Origin: Ulota crispa
Taxonomy: Eukaryota; Streptophyta; Bryopsida; Orthotrichales; Orthotrichaceae
DNA: 64,000 nucleotides
Assembly: GCA_963920765.1 (NCBI GenBank)
Contig: OY987248.1
Location: 14,356,539-14,420,538, forward strand
Direction of reading: 5' to 3'
The notes below the pieces were generated by a model. It had not been told where the DNA came from. It searched no databases and saw only the letters and a list, made by a program, of their open reading frames with translations. Positions 34,285 through 47,800 of the stretch are shown piece after piece. Position 1 is the stretch's first letter; each line of letters starts with the position of its first letter. Position numbers and translations under genes: made by a program.

Positions 34285-34566
34285 TGTTGAGATAAGTATT
34301 CTATTAATACGCTCTTCACATAGTTAACTAGAGTTCATTAGAATTTACCTTAATAAAGGGATCCTATGGATCAATAGTAGAGAAGGACTTTTACTTTCTC
34401 TCTTTGATCTTCCCTTGTATATAATAGGCAAACCCTACTTGGATAATAACACTTGTTACTTCTTCTCCTTGCATACTTTGTTAAATCTCTTTTGTGTCCT
34501 CGTTGTGTTTTCTATTCCCAACACTTTCTTTAGAGTCTGTAACTCTATCACAGCTCTATCACAACA
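34285..34566 (+). repeat. left LTR of copia element
   Basis: This 282-bp direct repeat is paired with 39361-39642. It begins TG and ends CA and is followed by a primer-binding-type stretch (TTATCAGCA). Confidence 0.93.
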
Positions 34567-37500
34567 CGTTATCAGCATGCTTCTTTGCTTTAATCCCTTT
34601 GAGGGAGTTTATTCGTACTATCCTTCATCCCTCATGGCTACTTCACATTTTTTTGCTACCACATCTGTTGTAGTGCTAGCAGCTACTCTCAACATTGAAG
34701 CACCAAGGTTTCAGCCTCTTTTCTTTGCACAATTGGAGGTTGACAACAGCAACTACCTTCTATGGGCAAGAACTACAAAAGCACATGTTTATGGGGAGCA
34801 CTTATCCTAGTGCATCGCATTTGATAACCCTTTTGATCAACCTTCTACTGTAAGTACTACTGGTTTAACAACTACGTCTTACAATGCATTACTTTTGCTT
34901 CGTCGTCATCTTGTCCCATCTTTACAATATCAATACCTAGAGGTCAAAAACCCTAATGAGCTTTGGAATAAGCTCAAGTCTTGTTTTGATAACCAGAAAA
35001 CCATTTTTCTTCCTAAAGCCCTACATGATTGGACTCATCTACGAGTATTGGATCTTTCAACACTCGTTTCTTTCAATAGTGAGTTATTTTGTATTATATT
35101 GCAGTTGAGGTTGTGCTGTCGGGCTATCACTAGGGAGAAAATGATTGAGAAAACTCTCTCAACATTTCCACCCCCTCTGCTATACTTGCATAGCAGTATA
35201 GAAACATGAAATTTGAGACTCTCTCAAATCTCATGTCTCTGTTACTTCTTGCCGAAAAGCAAAACAAACTCTTACTTCGTAATGCAGAGTCACATCCAGT
35301 CAGTACCCCGGTTCTTAAGTCGCACGCTGTTAAAGTTTTTGATGCCAAGTCTAAGGCACAGAAACATAGGAAAATAAGTATAAACACTCGGGTCAGTCTA
35401 GATGTCATAATCACCATGTTCCAAAGGAAAATACCACTCCTTCTAATAATAATGGTAAGCGTCCATTAGAGACACGTTCTTGTCACAAGTGTGGCAAAGT
35501 GGGTCATTTGGCCACTAGTTATTGTACATTGGAATATTTTGTAAAAATGTTCCAGGACAACAAAAAGCTACGAGCTGAAGCTCAAGAGTCTCATTCCATG
35601 GATGTGTCTATGGATCCATTTGAAGCTGAGGCATTTGAAGTACATGTTGCTGAGGACACTCATATCGATGAGTCATCTAATGTCTTCCTTGACTCTGCAA
35701 CAACACATACAATTTTGCGTAATAAACATTTTTTTGATGAACATAATCTTTCATCTTGGAAAACCAAAAATTTGATTACTATGGCTGGATTGAATGTGTT
35801 TCAATTCCAAGAGGGGCTAGCAAAGGTGATATTGCATGAGGGCACCACCATTACATGCATGCGTGCTATATATTCTTCATTTGTCTCCTAAAGTCTGATA
35901 AGCTATCAAGATGTGCGCGCCAACGATTTTCACCTCTCGACCAAAATTCTAGATAGTCGTGAAGCTTTGGTTATTATGCTTAATAATAAAATTGTGGAAA
36001 TAGCCTTTGCTGCAGCAAGTGGTTTGTATTGGATTGCAATCCGGCCACCTAGTGTATATAGTTTTGCTATATCTTCTAAAGATAATAAAATTTCACTCTG
36101 GCATGAACGATTTGGTCATCTAGGTTCTACATTGTTAAGGAAAATTATTCCTTGTGTTGCTGGACACAATTTGCAAGTTGCAAATGTAAATTCTATGACA
36201 TTATGTCAAGCATGCGTGCAAGGTAAATTAATTGCCAAACCATCATTATGGAAGCTTCTTCATGAATTACCACCAATGCATTCAAGGCTACATGGTGATA
36301 TTTGTGGTCCAATAAATCCTATATCAGGACCATTCCAATATTTCTTGGTTTTGGTTGATGCATCTAGCAAACAATCACATGTCTTGTTAAAATCAACAAA
36401 AAATTTGGCTTTTGCCAATTTATTGTCAATGTTGATCCGCTTCAAGGCCCATTTCCCTGACTATCCAATCAAGACAATAATGCTTGGGAATTTTGATCAA
36501 CATCATTTGAAGACTATTGTATTGCAACAAAGATTGATTTGACATATTCAATTCCATATGAACATGCTCAAAATGGATTGACAGAGTCTTTTATCAAACG
36601 GATTCAGCTTATTACAAAACCATTGCTTCTTCATGCAAACCTGCCAGCATCTATGTGGGAACATGCAGTTTTACATGCAGCAGCTTTGATTCGACTCCGC
36701 CTTTCTTCTTTGGAGAATGCTTATGCTCAAGAGCTTATTTCAAGGCATATTCCTAATGTATCTCACTTGCAAGTGTTTGGTTGTTGTATATGGATTCCAG
36801 TTCCAGAACCCCAACGCCATACTATTGGAGCTCATTGACAAGAAGGCATTTATGTTAGATTTGACTCTCCAAGCATTATTCGTTATATCAATCCTTACAC
36901 TAGTACGCTACTTTGAGCTCGTTTTGCCAATTGTTGATTTGAAGGAATAAATTTCCATCTTTTCAGGGAGGAACATCTATTCAGGAACATTCTAAGGGCA
37001 TTATATTTAAGGCACCTAAAACATTTACATTGAACCCTGATCCTTGAACATCTTTGGCTGAAACTGAGGTTGCTAAAATTTTGCATTTGCAAAAGATTAC
37101 GGATCAAACATCTGATGGTTTCAATGTTGCACCAAGAATAACCAAGACTCCATTAAGTGAAGCTCAAAATCTCCCTGCTTAAATTTCAATTCCAAAAACC
37201 ATTTCTACTCCAACTTTGCAATTGGTGGGCAAGCAAACTTGTGGACCTGATAAACAAACACGCAAGCGCAAGACTATTTCATCTACTCGTACAACAACCA
37301 CTTTTACTTTTATGGGATCTGCAACTCCTAAGGGAGAAAATCTTGTTTCTGAATATAATATTCCCAAGCCAAATATTGAATTATCTATGATGTATTGCGA
37401 TACACATGATATTTGGGATAGAGCAATCACTGACATAAATGAAACATTTATTTGTATGATTGCAGAAAATTTTTCTTGTGAGAAAGATGACCCTAAACCA

Positions 37501-39360
37501 ATGACTATTGATGAAGCGATGCATCGCTCTGATTGGATGAAGTGAAAAGCGGCTATTGAGGAGAAGTATATTTCTTTGCGTAAGAGACAAGTTTTTGGAC
37601 TAATTATTAATAATCTTTCTTCTCGGCCTCTTGGATACAAGTTGGTATTTGTGCGCAAATGGGATGACAAATGATAAATCATTCGTTACAAGGTGCATTT
37701 GGTTGCTCAAGGTTTCACTCAAAAGTTTAGAGTTAATTATGATTCTACATATTCACCAATTATGGATTCTATTACTTTCTGATATCTTCTTGGAATAGTC
37801 GTACACACCACATTGAAAATGCGTCTTATGGACATTGTTACTGCTTATCTCTATGGCTCTCTTCATGATGATATTTATATGAAGGTTCCACTTGGCCTCA
37901 AAAACAATAAGCAAGTCACCTTTATTCCGGAAAATATTGTGGTGTCAAATTACAACGGGCGTTATATGATCTTAAACAATTTGGGCGCATATGGTATCAA
38001 CAACTGCGGAACTACCTTGTTGAGCATCACTTTATAAATGATCCATTGTTGCTATGTCTTTTTATTAAAAGAGATAACTATGGATTTGTGATCATTCAGG
38101 TATATATTGATGATTTAAACCTTGTGGGCACTAAATTTGCATGTATTGCAGCTATGGAGTTACTCATTCATGAGTTTGAGATGAAACTCCTTGGTAAAAT
38201 TACCTTTTGCATTGGCTTGCAAATTATTCACTTGAAAAATGGTAGCATATTTCTTTCCCAACAGGCTTATATAAACCAAGTATTGAAAATGTTTAATATT
38301 GCGGATGCTTATCCGTTATCTACGCCTATGGTTGGTCGGAGCAACAATAGTGAAGGACCTTATTGCCCTTACAAGGAGGAGGAACCCTTGGGTGAACAAT
38401 ATCCATACCTTGCTACGGTCAGAGCGCTTTTATATTTGGTTACATCTACAAGGCTTGATATTGCATTAGCAATTAATGTATTTGCAAGACATAGTGCCCG
38501 TCCAACACTTCGACATTGGAATGGTATTAAACATCTTCTTCATTATTTACAAGGGACTAAAGATTTGAAATTGCATTATTCTAAATCAATGAATCCTACA
38601 TTGGTTGGGCTTGCTCATACTAGTTATAAATTTGATCTCGCAATAGCCAAGTCTCAAACAAGTTATGTTTTCTTAAGGCATGGAGCTACTATATCTTAGA
38701 AATTGGTAAAGCAAACAATAACTATAACATCATCTAATCATGCAGAAATGATTGCTTTACATGAAGCTTCTAGGGAATGCATTTGATTGATCCATTGATA
38801 AGTTTATTTAAACAAATTGTAGATCACCATATAATGATTCCCCGACTATTTTATATGAAGATAATAGTGCTTGTGTTACATAAATGCAAGCGGGTTTTAT
38901 TAAAGGTGATCGGACCAAACATATTGATCCCAAATACTTCAGCTACACCCATGACTTGATTAAAGCGCAAGCACTTGAAATCAAGAAAGTCATATCGGCA
39001 GATAATCTTGCGGATCTCTTCACCAAAGCCCTTCCATTATGTACACATTGCCGATTTATTCATGGCATTGGAATGCAACGACTTAATACTTTAGAGCAAG
39101 AGATTCAAGAGGTTTGTATTGTAGTAACCTTTACCATCTTTCCATGGATTTTTTCCATTGGATTTTACCATGTGAATGGATTGTAAGGGGTATTGTATTC
39201 TTTTTCTTTCATCCATGGTTTTATCCTTGATCATCAACAAGGTTTTCCTGGATAAGGTTTTAATGAGGCAACAACTGTATATCTTACAAGATTACGGGAA
39301 TAATCATATAAAACATTATTGTTTAGGTCTACATACAACTATGTGTCAATCAAGGAGGAG

Positions 39361-39642
39361 TGTTGAGATAAGTATTCTATTAATACGTTCTTCACATAGT
39401 TAACTAGAGTTCACTGGAGTTTACCTTAGTAAAGGGATCCTATGGACCAATAGTAGAGAAGGACTATTACTTTCTCTCTTTGATCTTCCCTTGTATATAA
39501 TAGGCAAACCCTACTTGAATAATAACACTTGTTTCTTCTTCTCTTTACATACTTTGTTAAATCTCTTTTATGTCTTCGTTGTATTTTCTATTCCCAACAC
39601 TTTCCTTAGAGTCTGCAACTCTATCACAGCTCTATCACAACA
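39361..39642 (+). repeat. right LTR of copia element
   Basis: This 282-bp direct repeat is paired with 34285-34566. It is preceded by the purine-rich AAGGAGGAG and followed by the CAAAT target duplication. Confidence 0.93.
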
Positions 39643-39647
39643 CAAAT

Positions 39648-40492
39648 GACACCAAGGTCCTTGTCAAACTGTCCGGCATTTTTTACCTCGGGAATAAGGT
39701 CCGGTGATCGGTCATAGGCTCCAGCGACACAATTTCTAATCTGCCGATCAGTTATCATCATGATTTCAGTACAGAATCGAGATTCTTCACGGCACGAAAG
39801 TGAAAAAAGCTGCACTTTTGGCAAGTGCTAGAATAAGAAGATAAGGTAGCCTAGCTTTTGGTACGGTGACTTGTGTCCTGGTCATTCGTCTCAGGTTCCC
39901 AGGTCCTTGACTAAAAAAAGTACAGAACTCATCCACCCAACCAATACCAAAAGGGGCTGTAGGTTTCGACACTGGGCCTCAAATAACAGTGCAGATGTCT
40001 GTATCAGCTGCAACTCATAGAAAGCGTTGCGGAGATTTTTTACAGTCAAGTAGCAAAAGGCAATTCATGGCCGGGGCACCGAGTGATGGACATTCGGAGT
40101 GTTCAGAGCCAGCAAAACTGTCATCCTCGTGAATGGAGAGCTCGGTGGAAAGCTCGATGACCTTGCTGATGATATGCTCAAGATTCGGAGGTAAAAATTT
40201 GCATCTGTGAAGTTCGGCAAATAAGGGTCTAGACAAGTTTGGGAGAGCGTTCTCAAAATAATTTGTAGTGTAAGCTATAACTGAAAAACTCATAGTAAAA
40301 ATCTGTTGACAACTTCTCAACAAGTGCAAATTTGTAATTCTTGTGAAAATCTACCATGCAGATGCAAAGATTATATATAAGGTTTGATTACTAGATTGTT
40401 CTTGAAACTCTAATCCCAAAAATATCAAAAGTGTAGATAGCTTTGCTTAGAAAGTTAATGAGTATGCTTGATCCTTGCACCTACCGAGATAA
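39648..40492 (-). other. possible gene remnant of unknown family
   Basis: Several minus-strand open segments have ordinary protein-like composition, for example around 40329-40015 (PNLSRPLFAELHRCKFLPPN) and 39823-39648. They do not join into a clear gene, I recognise no family, and the copia element lies immediately to the left. It may be a decayed gene or an unidentified transposon. Confidence 0.25.
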
Positions 40493-40571
40493 CACTACAA
40501 TAAAATGTTGTCAATTTGATCATTTTTTGTATATTTGGACATGTCAATTTGGACACTGTTTTCTTGTAGTG
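40493..40571. mobile_element. 79-bp CACTA-type MITE next to P450 start
   Basis: The left end CACTACAATAAAATG and the right end TTTTCTTGTAGTG are inverted repeats of CACTA type. Internal motifs resembling TGTCCAAATTGAC are shared with the fragment at 54951. The element ends 5 bp before the P450 start codon at 40577. No clear 3-bp target duplication is present. Confidence 0.65.
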
Positions 40572-40576
40572 CAGCC

Positions 40577-43500
40577 ATGGCGATGATGGAGCTGTGGAAT
40601 GGGGTAGTAGTGGTGGTGCTCACAGCCGTGATTTACCAGCTGGTGACGAAGCTGTTGTGGAATGGGTTGTGGGAGCCGCTGAGACTGCGTGGCATCATGG
40701 TCAAGCAGGGCGTCAAGGCATTGCCCTTCCGATTCCTGCTGGGCCAGGTACCAGAGCAGGCCGCATTTGTGGACAAGCTACCCGAGGTCGTGCCCATTGA
40801 GAGCTTCGCTGCTTTGGCACCCACTGTCACGCCGCAATATGCCCTCTTCATTCCCCGGTTTCCAGGTACTCATCCATCCCGGCACTCACTATTCTGGCCC
40901 GTTTGCGTAAGAGGTTTTCAGATGTCAAGTAATTAATTTGTGCGCGCATGTTGTGTGATGTGATGTGATGTCCAACCGACTGAGAATCTAGTTTTGAACT
41001 CTTGAAGTACTAATTCGGAATGAAACAGCTGCAACCTCAGTTAAATAGTACTAAAAAAAACCTAATTCTAAGATTGATTGCAAGGGATCCAGCAGCAATG
41101 GGAGGGTGACTTGCAATGTCCAACAATCTCTGCAAAAACTCAAATATTGCATTCCCTCCGTATCTCTAAAAACATCCAAAAAGCTTCCTTGCAAAGGATT
41201 AACTATGTTCTTAGTCTTTGTGCTAGTGACACATGCATTCTAGAATCAATACACCATCTATCATAAGTAAGCAAAATTTCCAAGTTTGATGTCGTCATTT
41301 AGGCACCCAAATTCCATGTAAAAAGTATCATATTTGTGCATGCAGCCAACTCCTTGTTATTGATGATTTAAAGATTAGTTGCAACAATGATACCTCACAT
41401 GGGCAAGGCCAAGCCTGCTAGGAGTGGAATGCTCTCTAATTGTTTAATTTGCCCCCATGAGATGAGATCATTGAAGATGGTCTCAGCTTTTGAAATTAGC
41501 TAAAGGGAGCATTTTAGTGGTACAAAGAAACGTGTCTGAATTGGACGTTTGTAGAGGGACAGAGGGAGTAGTATTGAACTTTGAAAATAACTAACGAAAG
41601 GCTCTAACGGAGAATATAGGTTGAAAAGTTAATAATTAAAAGTGGTGTCGTGTCGAGCGCATGCGTGCAGGCGAGAAGTATTTTCTGTACTGGTGGAGAA
41701 CACAGACGCGCCTGGTGGTGCGAGACCCGGAGATTGCGAAAGAAGTGTTTTTCAACCACTCCGACTGCTTAGAGTGGAGTGCGTCCAGGGTGTTTTTCCT
41801 GACTAAGGTGATTGGTCGAGGACTCGTGATTCTCACCGGAAAAAAATGGGCCACGGAGAGACGCACATTGAACCCCTTCTTTCACCAGGACGCTCTCAAG
41901 GTACGAAGATCAATACTCCCCAAATATGAATTGGAAAAACTGAGGGATCATTTTTTACTCTACCTTAATTTCACATCAGTAAATGTAGGCAAATCTATTG
42001 CTCAAAGGTTGTAATTATCAAAGTTATTGTAGGTAATCATTGAGACTTCACTATTGTACAAGAAAATGCATGCTTGTCTTTTTGTGATATGCTAATATAT
42101 ACATAATGACAAAAATAGTGAAAGTCTCAAAATTTACTATTTATCCCAATTTATCTAATATAGTGTTTGCAAGGATTAGCAAACATTATGGCTTTGTAGT
42201 GTTAGTCTTGGCTATGCCACTCAAGTTTTGCACATAAGAGGTAGTCACACCTTCTTTGAGAATGAAATTTCTATGAATAATGAAGAAGTTGAGTGGAGTG
42301 GAGAATAGGAGCGAAAGAAAGTCTGTACTTCTTTGTGGAGATTAAGGTGTGACTCCCCTTTTGTGGGTAGCGTAGAATAGAAAATGAGTTTACCTCAAAG
42401 AGGGTGATGCAGTAAGAAAAGCAAGTTGTATTTCCAACACTCAATTAAGGAATCCAAGTTCCAACTACAAGGAGGGTGAAAGCAAGAAGAATTAAATGAA
42501 AAAAGATACACATGGGTAAAAATTTCACATGCTAAATCTTCTTCATGCCCATTCTTCTCTTTTGGAAGTGAAGAGAGAAAATCCTCGATTTTCAAAGAAT
42601 GATACCTTGCAAATCAAGAAGAAGAGAGTGCCACTACACTGTGCTTTAAAGATTGAAAATAGGGGTGCAGAAGGTGTGACTACTACTCCTATAATTGTCA
42701 TACTCGACACTGGACCGCCTCCCGATTTGCGGGTCTGATTAAGGGCTAGCCTAGCCCCTATAAAAATTATTTGAGAATATTTAAAGACGCTCCAAAACAT
42801 TCAAAATCAACCATAGAATTCTTAATTTGTTCAACTTGTAATGGTGTTGATGAGCATATCCGTCCGTCCGAAGGACAGTCACCTCCTATCAATTGCCCTC
42901 ATCCACTTAACATGACAATCAAGGTTTGATTTACATAATTTGTACATGCATGCCTTGGGCATGCAGGGCATGGTGGGAAACATGGTGGAAGGGACTGCAG
43001 CGGAGATACACAAGTGGGAGCACATAGTGGCCGGAGCAGGGGGCTCGGGCTGAGATCGACGTGGAGGCAGACATTCACAAGATGTCTGGACGAGTCTTGG
43101 CGCTTACGGCGTTTGGTGGCGATTTCGAGGCAGGAGAGCAGGTCTACAAGCTCCAGATGGGATTGTCGCAGGAGCTGAACCAGATGATGAAGCGTGACGT
43201 GAAATCGTGGCTCATTCCTTTCTACAGGTGAACCTCTGTCGACCTCATTATAACTAAATCGTCCTGTTTACCCAAAGGTCTGAAATCCTGAGGAAGGTGC
43301 TGCTAGGTCATGGTTGTCACATTGGACCGCTTGTCCGTCTGCCCAAAGTGCCCGTATGAAATGCTCAATTTTGCTCATGGTCAGTCTGATGTAGTCAATT
43401 CATAGTTGACTTCAAAAAATGATAAATAATGATAAAAACAAAAATTATATGTTGGTGACATTCATTGTTGCCTACCACAACATTAATACGTGGATTTGAA

Positions 43501-46110
43501 AGTCAAATCAAGTATTAAAATTGAAAAATAGTAATTTGAGTCTTCCTTTTTAGGTCAAAAACCCTACGAATACACTAAAAAACACAAGGGAACATACAAG
43601 CACCAAATAATGCAAGCAGATAAGGAAAATTTGGATAGAAATGGATAGAATCATTGACTTGTGCACGTTCATTTGTAAAATACACAAATTTTAGTAGCTT
43701 TCATGCATGTTTTAGCAAATGTTGTGATTGCTTAGGGAGGGACTTGGCAATTTCATTCATTTTTTCACATGATTCTTTGAGTGTTATGGTAACTACTAAC
43801 TAATCCAAAATTGAGATAAGATTTAGGCAAAATTTGCCAAGAATTTAACCCCTAAATGCTCAAGGCACCCAATTTGGGTGTTTGCAAAACTTTGAAGACA
43901 AATAATATCTTATCAAATCACTATTTTTGGTACTTTCTTTTGAACACAAGTTTGTTTTGAAATCTATTTTCAACATCAAAAATCTGATTTTGAAAATGAA
44001 TGTTCATGATTTTTCTATTCAAGATTTTGTACAAGGGTGTCCACTGCAATCTTGAGTTTTCTAGTGTTGGAAGATCTTGAAAATGAGCCTCAAATACACT
44101 AGAGCTTGGAGAAAAATCTGCCTTAGAAATCCATTTAAAAAAAAAAAAAAACAAGAGTAGATTTTGAAAGCCGTAAATTGGTTGAGTTTAAACATGTAAT
44201 GACCTTAAACCTCATATTTTTTTGATGACCAACTTTTTAGATTTGACATGTGAAATGAGGATTAGAAAACTTTAAGTCACTTTTGCAATTTTAACACCCT
44301 CATGTTCAAATGTTATAATCTTTCAAACTATAAGTGATATAGTTGAGTTTTCTTTTTCCATGTAGTCTCTAACATGTCAAGTTTAAATTTGTACGGTTAC
44401 AGTTTAAAAAAACTTGATAAGATTTATGAAAAGGTCAATTGATTGTTCACTTTCCTGTAAATGCCAAGTTCAAGTTCAGAAAGGCCTTGGGCATTTAGGG
44501 GTTTAAGGCTGCGCCTGTGTCTGACAGCCACAGCCAAATCTTACACGAAGTAACAACCCTGCAGTGCTTAGGTATTCATTGAGTAGTTTTTTTGGAGTGA
44601 CTTGCAGGAAAATCCCCACGAAGCGACACAGAGACGTCGACCAGAAGGTATCGAACATCGACGCTTTGGTGCGCGGGCTTATACAGAGCCGACTTGATGC
44701 CGTTCGCGATGGAGATGCCAACTCTTTGGGCAACGACCTGCTGGGACTTATGCTCCACGCAGCGACTGAGGGATGGCAGGAAGATACCACGGAGTTCAAC
44801 CTGGCGTCCGTGCTCAACAATGGCAAGCTGTTCCACTTCGCTGGACAAGACACCGTTGCCAACAGCCTGTCCTTCGTCATGCTCATGCTAGCTTTGCACC
44901 CCGACTGGCAACACCGTGCTCGCCACGAAGTCCTGCAGGTTCTCGGCCACGACGACGAGAGCTTCAATGCTAGCGTCTTATCTCGTCTGAAAGTGGTAAA
45001 ATCCCTAGTCCCCTCCTATATATAGTGCAAGACACCATAAATCAGCAAATTGTTGTTGACCAAAAATGTCAAATAGGAAGGTGAGTTTTTTTTTGGCAAA
45101 CAATAACTTCAATCAGTTTTTGTAAACTTTATTCTAAGACCTTCTTGCTCATAGTTACAAACCAAGAGTTTCATTGAGGGGTGCTATGAACAACCCATAT
45201 ATGGTTGTTACTTGTTAGGCTTTTGTTGCTTGCCTTATGCTGTCGTGCATCATACTACCTACAACGCAGTCATTGCATTGGTACATTCCAAAATCCTAAA
45301 TGTATTGGGAGGATGTCGCTACTCTAGACAAGGATGATCATGCATGGTGGTGAGCCAAGTTTTCTGGTTTGGGTTTAGGTCAGGCTTGCAAATTGTCACG
45401 TAAGGAACCAAGTCATTTGCAAAACCATTTGAACCAACTCTTAATATAAAACCTTGACGTTCAACTGATGACCCAATTCTAAGAGCTAATTAACCAATCC
45501 CATTGGTCCATCTTGATGGTTTTTAAATTAGGCCATCAAATAGGGTTTTGATACTATACAGAGTGGCTTTAACCTAATCAAGAATGTCTAGAATTGAATT
45601 GATCTAAAATTTGGTAATCTAAAGGAGAGAAAAATGGCAAACCTGGTGCATAAACTGGATGGGATTGTGGGTGGGTGTTTTCAGGTGGGGATGATAGTGA
45701 ACGAGACAATGCGGTGCTTTGCACCAGCGCCATCGATATCCAGAGTGGTGAGCAAGGACATGCAGCTGAAGAGCTTGTTCATTCCCAAGGGCATGACGAT
45801 CGAGTTGGCGGTGGTGGCCCTGCACCAAAGCAAAGAGTTCTGGGGAGATGACGTGGCGGAGTGGAACCCTGAGAGGTTTGCGCAGGGCGTGGCGGGAGCT
45901 TGCTCGCACCCGCAAACGTTCTGTCCGTTTGGGCTGGGTCCTAAGATCTGCATCGCCAACAACTTTGCCATGATGGAGATGAAGTTGCTCTTGGCTCGAG
46001 TGCTGCGCAGGTTTGAGCTCGTGCCATCTCCGAGGTACAGGCATCACCCCACCGCTGTCGTCACCATGAAACCCAAGTTTGGCTTGCCTATCACTCTCAA
46101 AGCTCGATAG
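40577..46110 (+). CDS. cytochrome P450, CYP72-clan type, one apparent frameshift
   Basis: Five exons: 40577-40865, 41671-41900, 42967-43227, 44608-44995 and 45685-46110 (TAG), about 530 residues after allowing for one extra base. An N-terminal membrane anchor (VVVVVLTAVIYQLV) is followed by a Trp/Pro-containing linker typical of microsomal P450s. The I-helix reads AGQDTV (about 338-343), the K-helix ETMR (396-399) and the PERF motif NPERF (450-454). The heme loop is CPFGLGPKICIANNFA with Cys478 as ligand. Family members are heme-thiolate monooxygenases of the ER membrane; the substrate is unknown. Exon 3 is out of frame by +1 after the five-G run at 43039-43043. Dropping one G restores the conserved reading, so this is either a recent null allele or a base-call error. 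In the heme loop the usual Arg is Lys and the Gly after Cys-Ile is Ala. Intron 3 hosts a 662-bp MITE. Confidence 0.88.
43845..44506. mobile_element. TTAA-flanked MITE, 662-bp class
   Basis: TTAA bounds the 662-bp element (43845-43848 and 44503-44506), with termini CCCCTAAATGCTCAAGG and CCTTGGGCATTTAGGGG. It shares collinear interior blocks (TTTCTATTCAAGATTT, AATGAGCCTCAAATACAC) with 46201-46862, which has the same length. It is located in intron 3 of the P450 gene. Confidence 0.75.
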
Positions 46111-46200
46111 AACCCCTGCAAGCTCAATGGTAGAATCCCTACACCAAAAATGATAGAATCCCTACACCAAATAAGGTAGACAGACCCATACCCGGCCGTT

Positions 46201-46862
46201 TAACCCTTAATCCAACCCCAAAGCGTCATTGGGGACAAAAACTGTCCTCCATCAATTTTTGGAGTTAAATAAACTCAACCAAATTATTATTTTTAGTAGT
46301 TTATATTTTTAAAATTTTATTTGAAGCTTAGTTTTAGATCCAACAATTTGATTTTGCAAATGATTGAGTATGATATTTCTATTCAAGATTTAGTGCACAG
46401 GTGTTCATTGCAATCTTGATTTTATGTAGTGTTGAGGGCTCTTGGGAATGAGCCTCAAATACACCAGATCTTTAAGAAAAAATCACATCAAAAATTCTTA
46501 AAAAAAAATTGTAGAGTAGATTTTGAGAAGTCATAAATTGGTTGGGGTTATGCTTGTTAGGCCCTTTAACCTCATATTTTTTGGTGACCAACTTTTTAAA
46601 TTTGACATGTGAAAAGAAAATTGAAAGACTTCAAATCACTTTCACAATTTTAACACCCTCATGATCAAACATTATAATCTTTCAATCCATAAAAGATATT
46701 GTTGTGCTTTCTTTTCTAATGAGATCTCTAACATGTCTAGTTTGATTTTATACGATTACAATTAAAAAAAAAATTGATACAACTTATCAAAATATTGCTT
46801 TTTTTTTCAAGTTAGAGCAAATTCCTAGAAGCCCTAGAAATGCAATGTCACTTTGGGGTTAA
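46201..46862. mobile_element. TTAA-flanked MITE, 662-bp class
   Basis: This copy lies between TTAA at 46201-46204 and 46859-46862 and is a sister of 43845-44506. The ends are more diverged (CCCTTAATCCAACCCCAAAG and CACTTTGGGG). It abuts the next element and shares the TTAA at 46859. Confidence 0.68.
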
Positions 46863-47800
46863 CCCCTAAAGGACCATTGTCCCTTCGGGGAACAAGTTGG
46901 ACTTTGGGCATGTACCTATGGCTAAGCTACTTTGTGTGATTTTTTGAAACTTTTATTGAAGGTGGGGAATTCAAAGATCTATGTGGGCATCTAGTTTTTT
47001 CTTCATTCCAACATTTGATGAAGAAGTTATGCAAGAATTTGTGAAAATTTGGGGAGCACTGCCCGCCCGGGCAGCCCAAAAACTTCTTTAAAAATTACAT
47101 TTTTAAAAAATTAAAATTTGAAATTGGTTCTTTAGATTTTTTTTACAGGTGAGAAGCTTTGAATCATTCATTTCAATCAATGACATGAAAATTATGAGGA
47201 GTTTTTGTTTGCGGGTGGTAAGTTACAAATTCTCTACTCTAAAATAAATTTTGAAGTCATTTATTTTACTCAATTTTCAATATTTTGGAAAAAATACATA
47301 ACTAAAAGAAGTAGATTGTTTATCACAACATTATGACCGTTGGGATTTGCATTTTTCATTTCAATAATTAAATTCTTAACAATTTAGTATTATGAATCAT
47401 TCTCTACTTCTTTTTACTTAATAAATTTTCCCATATGTTGTATAGTTCCAATTGATTTGAAAATTCTCCCACACATACCTAACTTGATCTCCTACATGGA
47501 AAAAAAAGTGCAACTTTGGGTAGAGCAACTTTTTTGTTATAAGAGTGGTCAAAGGCTTCTAAAATTTTTGGGTTGCATGGAAAAAAACTTTTTTTTTCAC
47601 TTTAGACGTAGATATCTCACTCCTCTTCATCCGAAATGAGCTAATTTTTTTTCCCATAAGTACCTCTTCTAGTTTGGGGCAAGATCCTACGGTTGAATTT
47701 CCCAAAAACAAAAAATTAAATCCCTTTTTACTAAACCTCCTAGAAGTGGCAGTTTTTAGTGATTTTCACAGAAAAAAGGGCAGGGTCCTTTAGGGGTTAA
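46859..47800. mobile_element. TTAA-flanked MITE, about 950-bp class, copy 1
   Basis: TTAA stands at 46859-46862 and 47797-47800. The termini are CCCCTAAAGGACCATTGTCC and GGGTCCTTTAGGGG. Its interior is shared with 48472-49406 (direct) and 50272-51243 (inverse). It has no sizeable reading frame and is probably a deletion derivative of a larger element. Confidence 0.78.

Larger units (their letters stand above)
34285..39642 (+). mobile_element. Ty1/copia LTR retrotransposon, degenerate
   Basis: The 5.36-kb element has two 282-bp LTRs starting TGTTGAG and ending ACAACA. A 5-bp target duplication, CAAAT, stands at 34280-34284 and 39643-39647. A purine-rich tract lies just before the right LTR. 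In order I recognise a gag region with a CCHC zinc knuckle (about 34630-35600), protease (about 35690), integrase (about 36090-36850), reverse transcriptase with YIDDL (about 37640-38300) and RNase H (about 38650-39080). The integrase-before-RT order fixes the copia superfamily. The element is a fossil with roughly ten coding breaks. The LTRs differ at about 6% of sites, suggesting insertion some millions of years ago. Confidence 0.93.
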
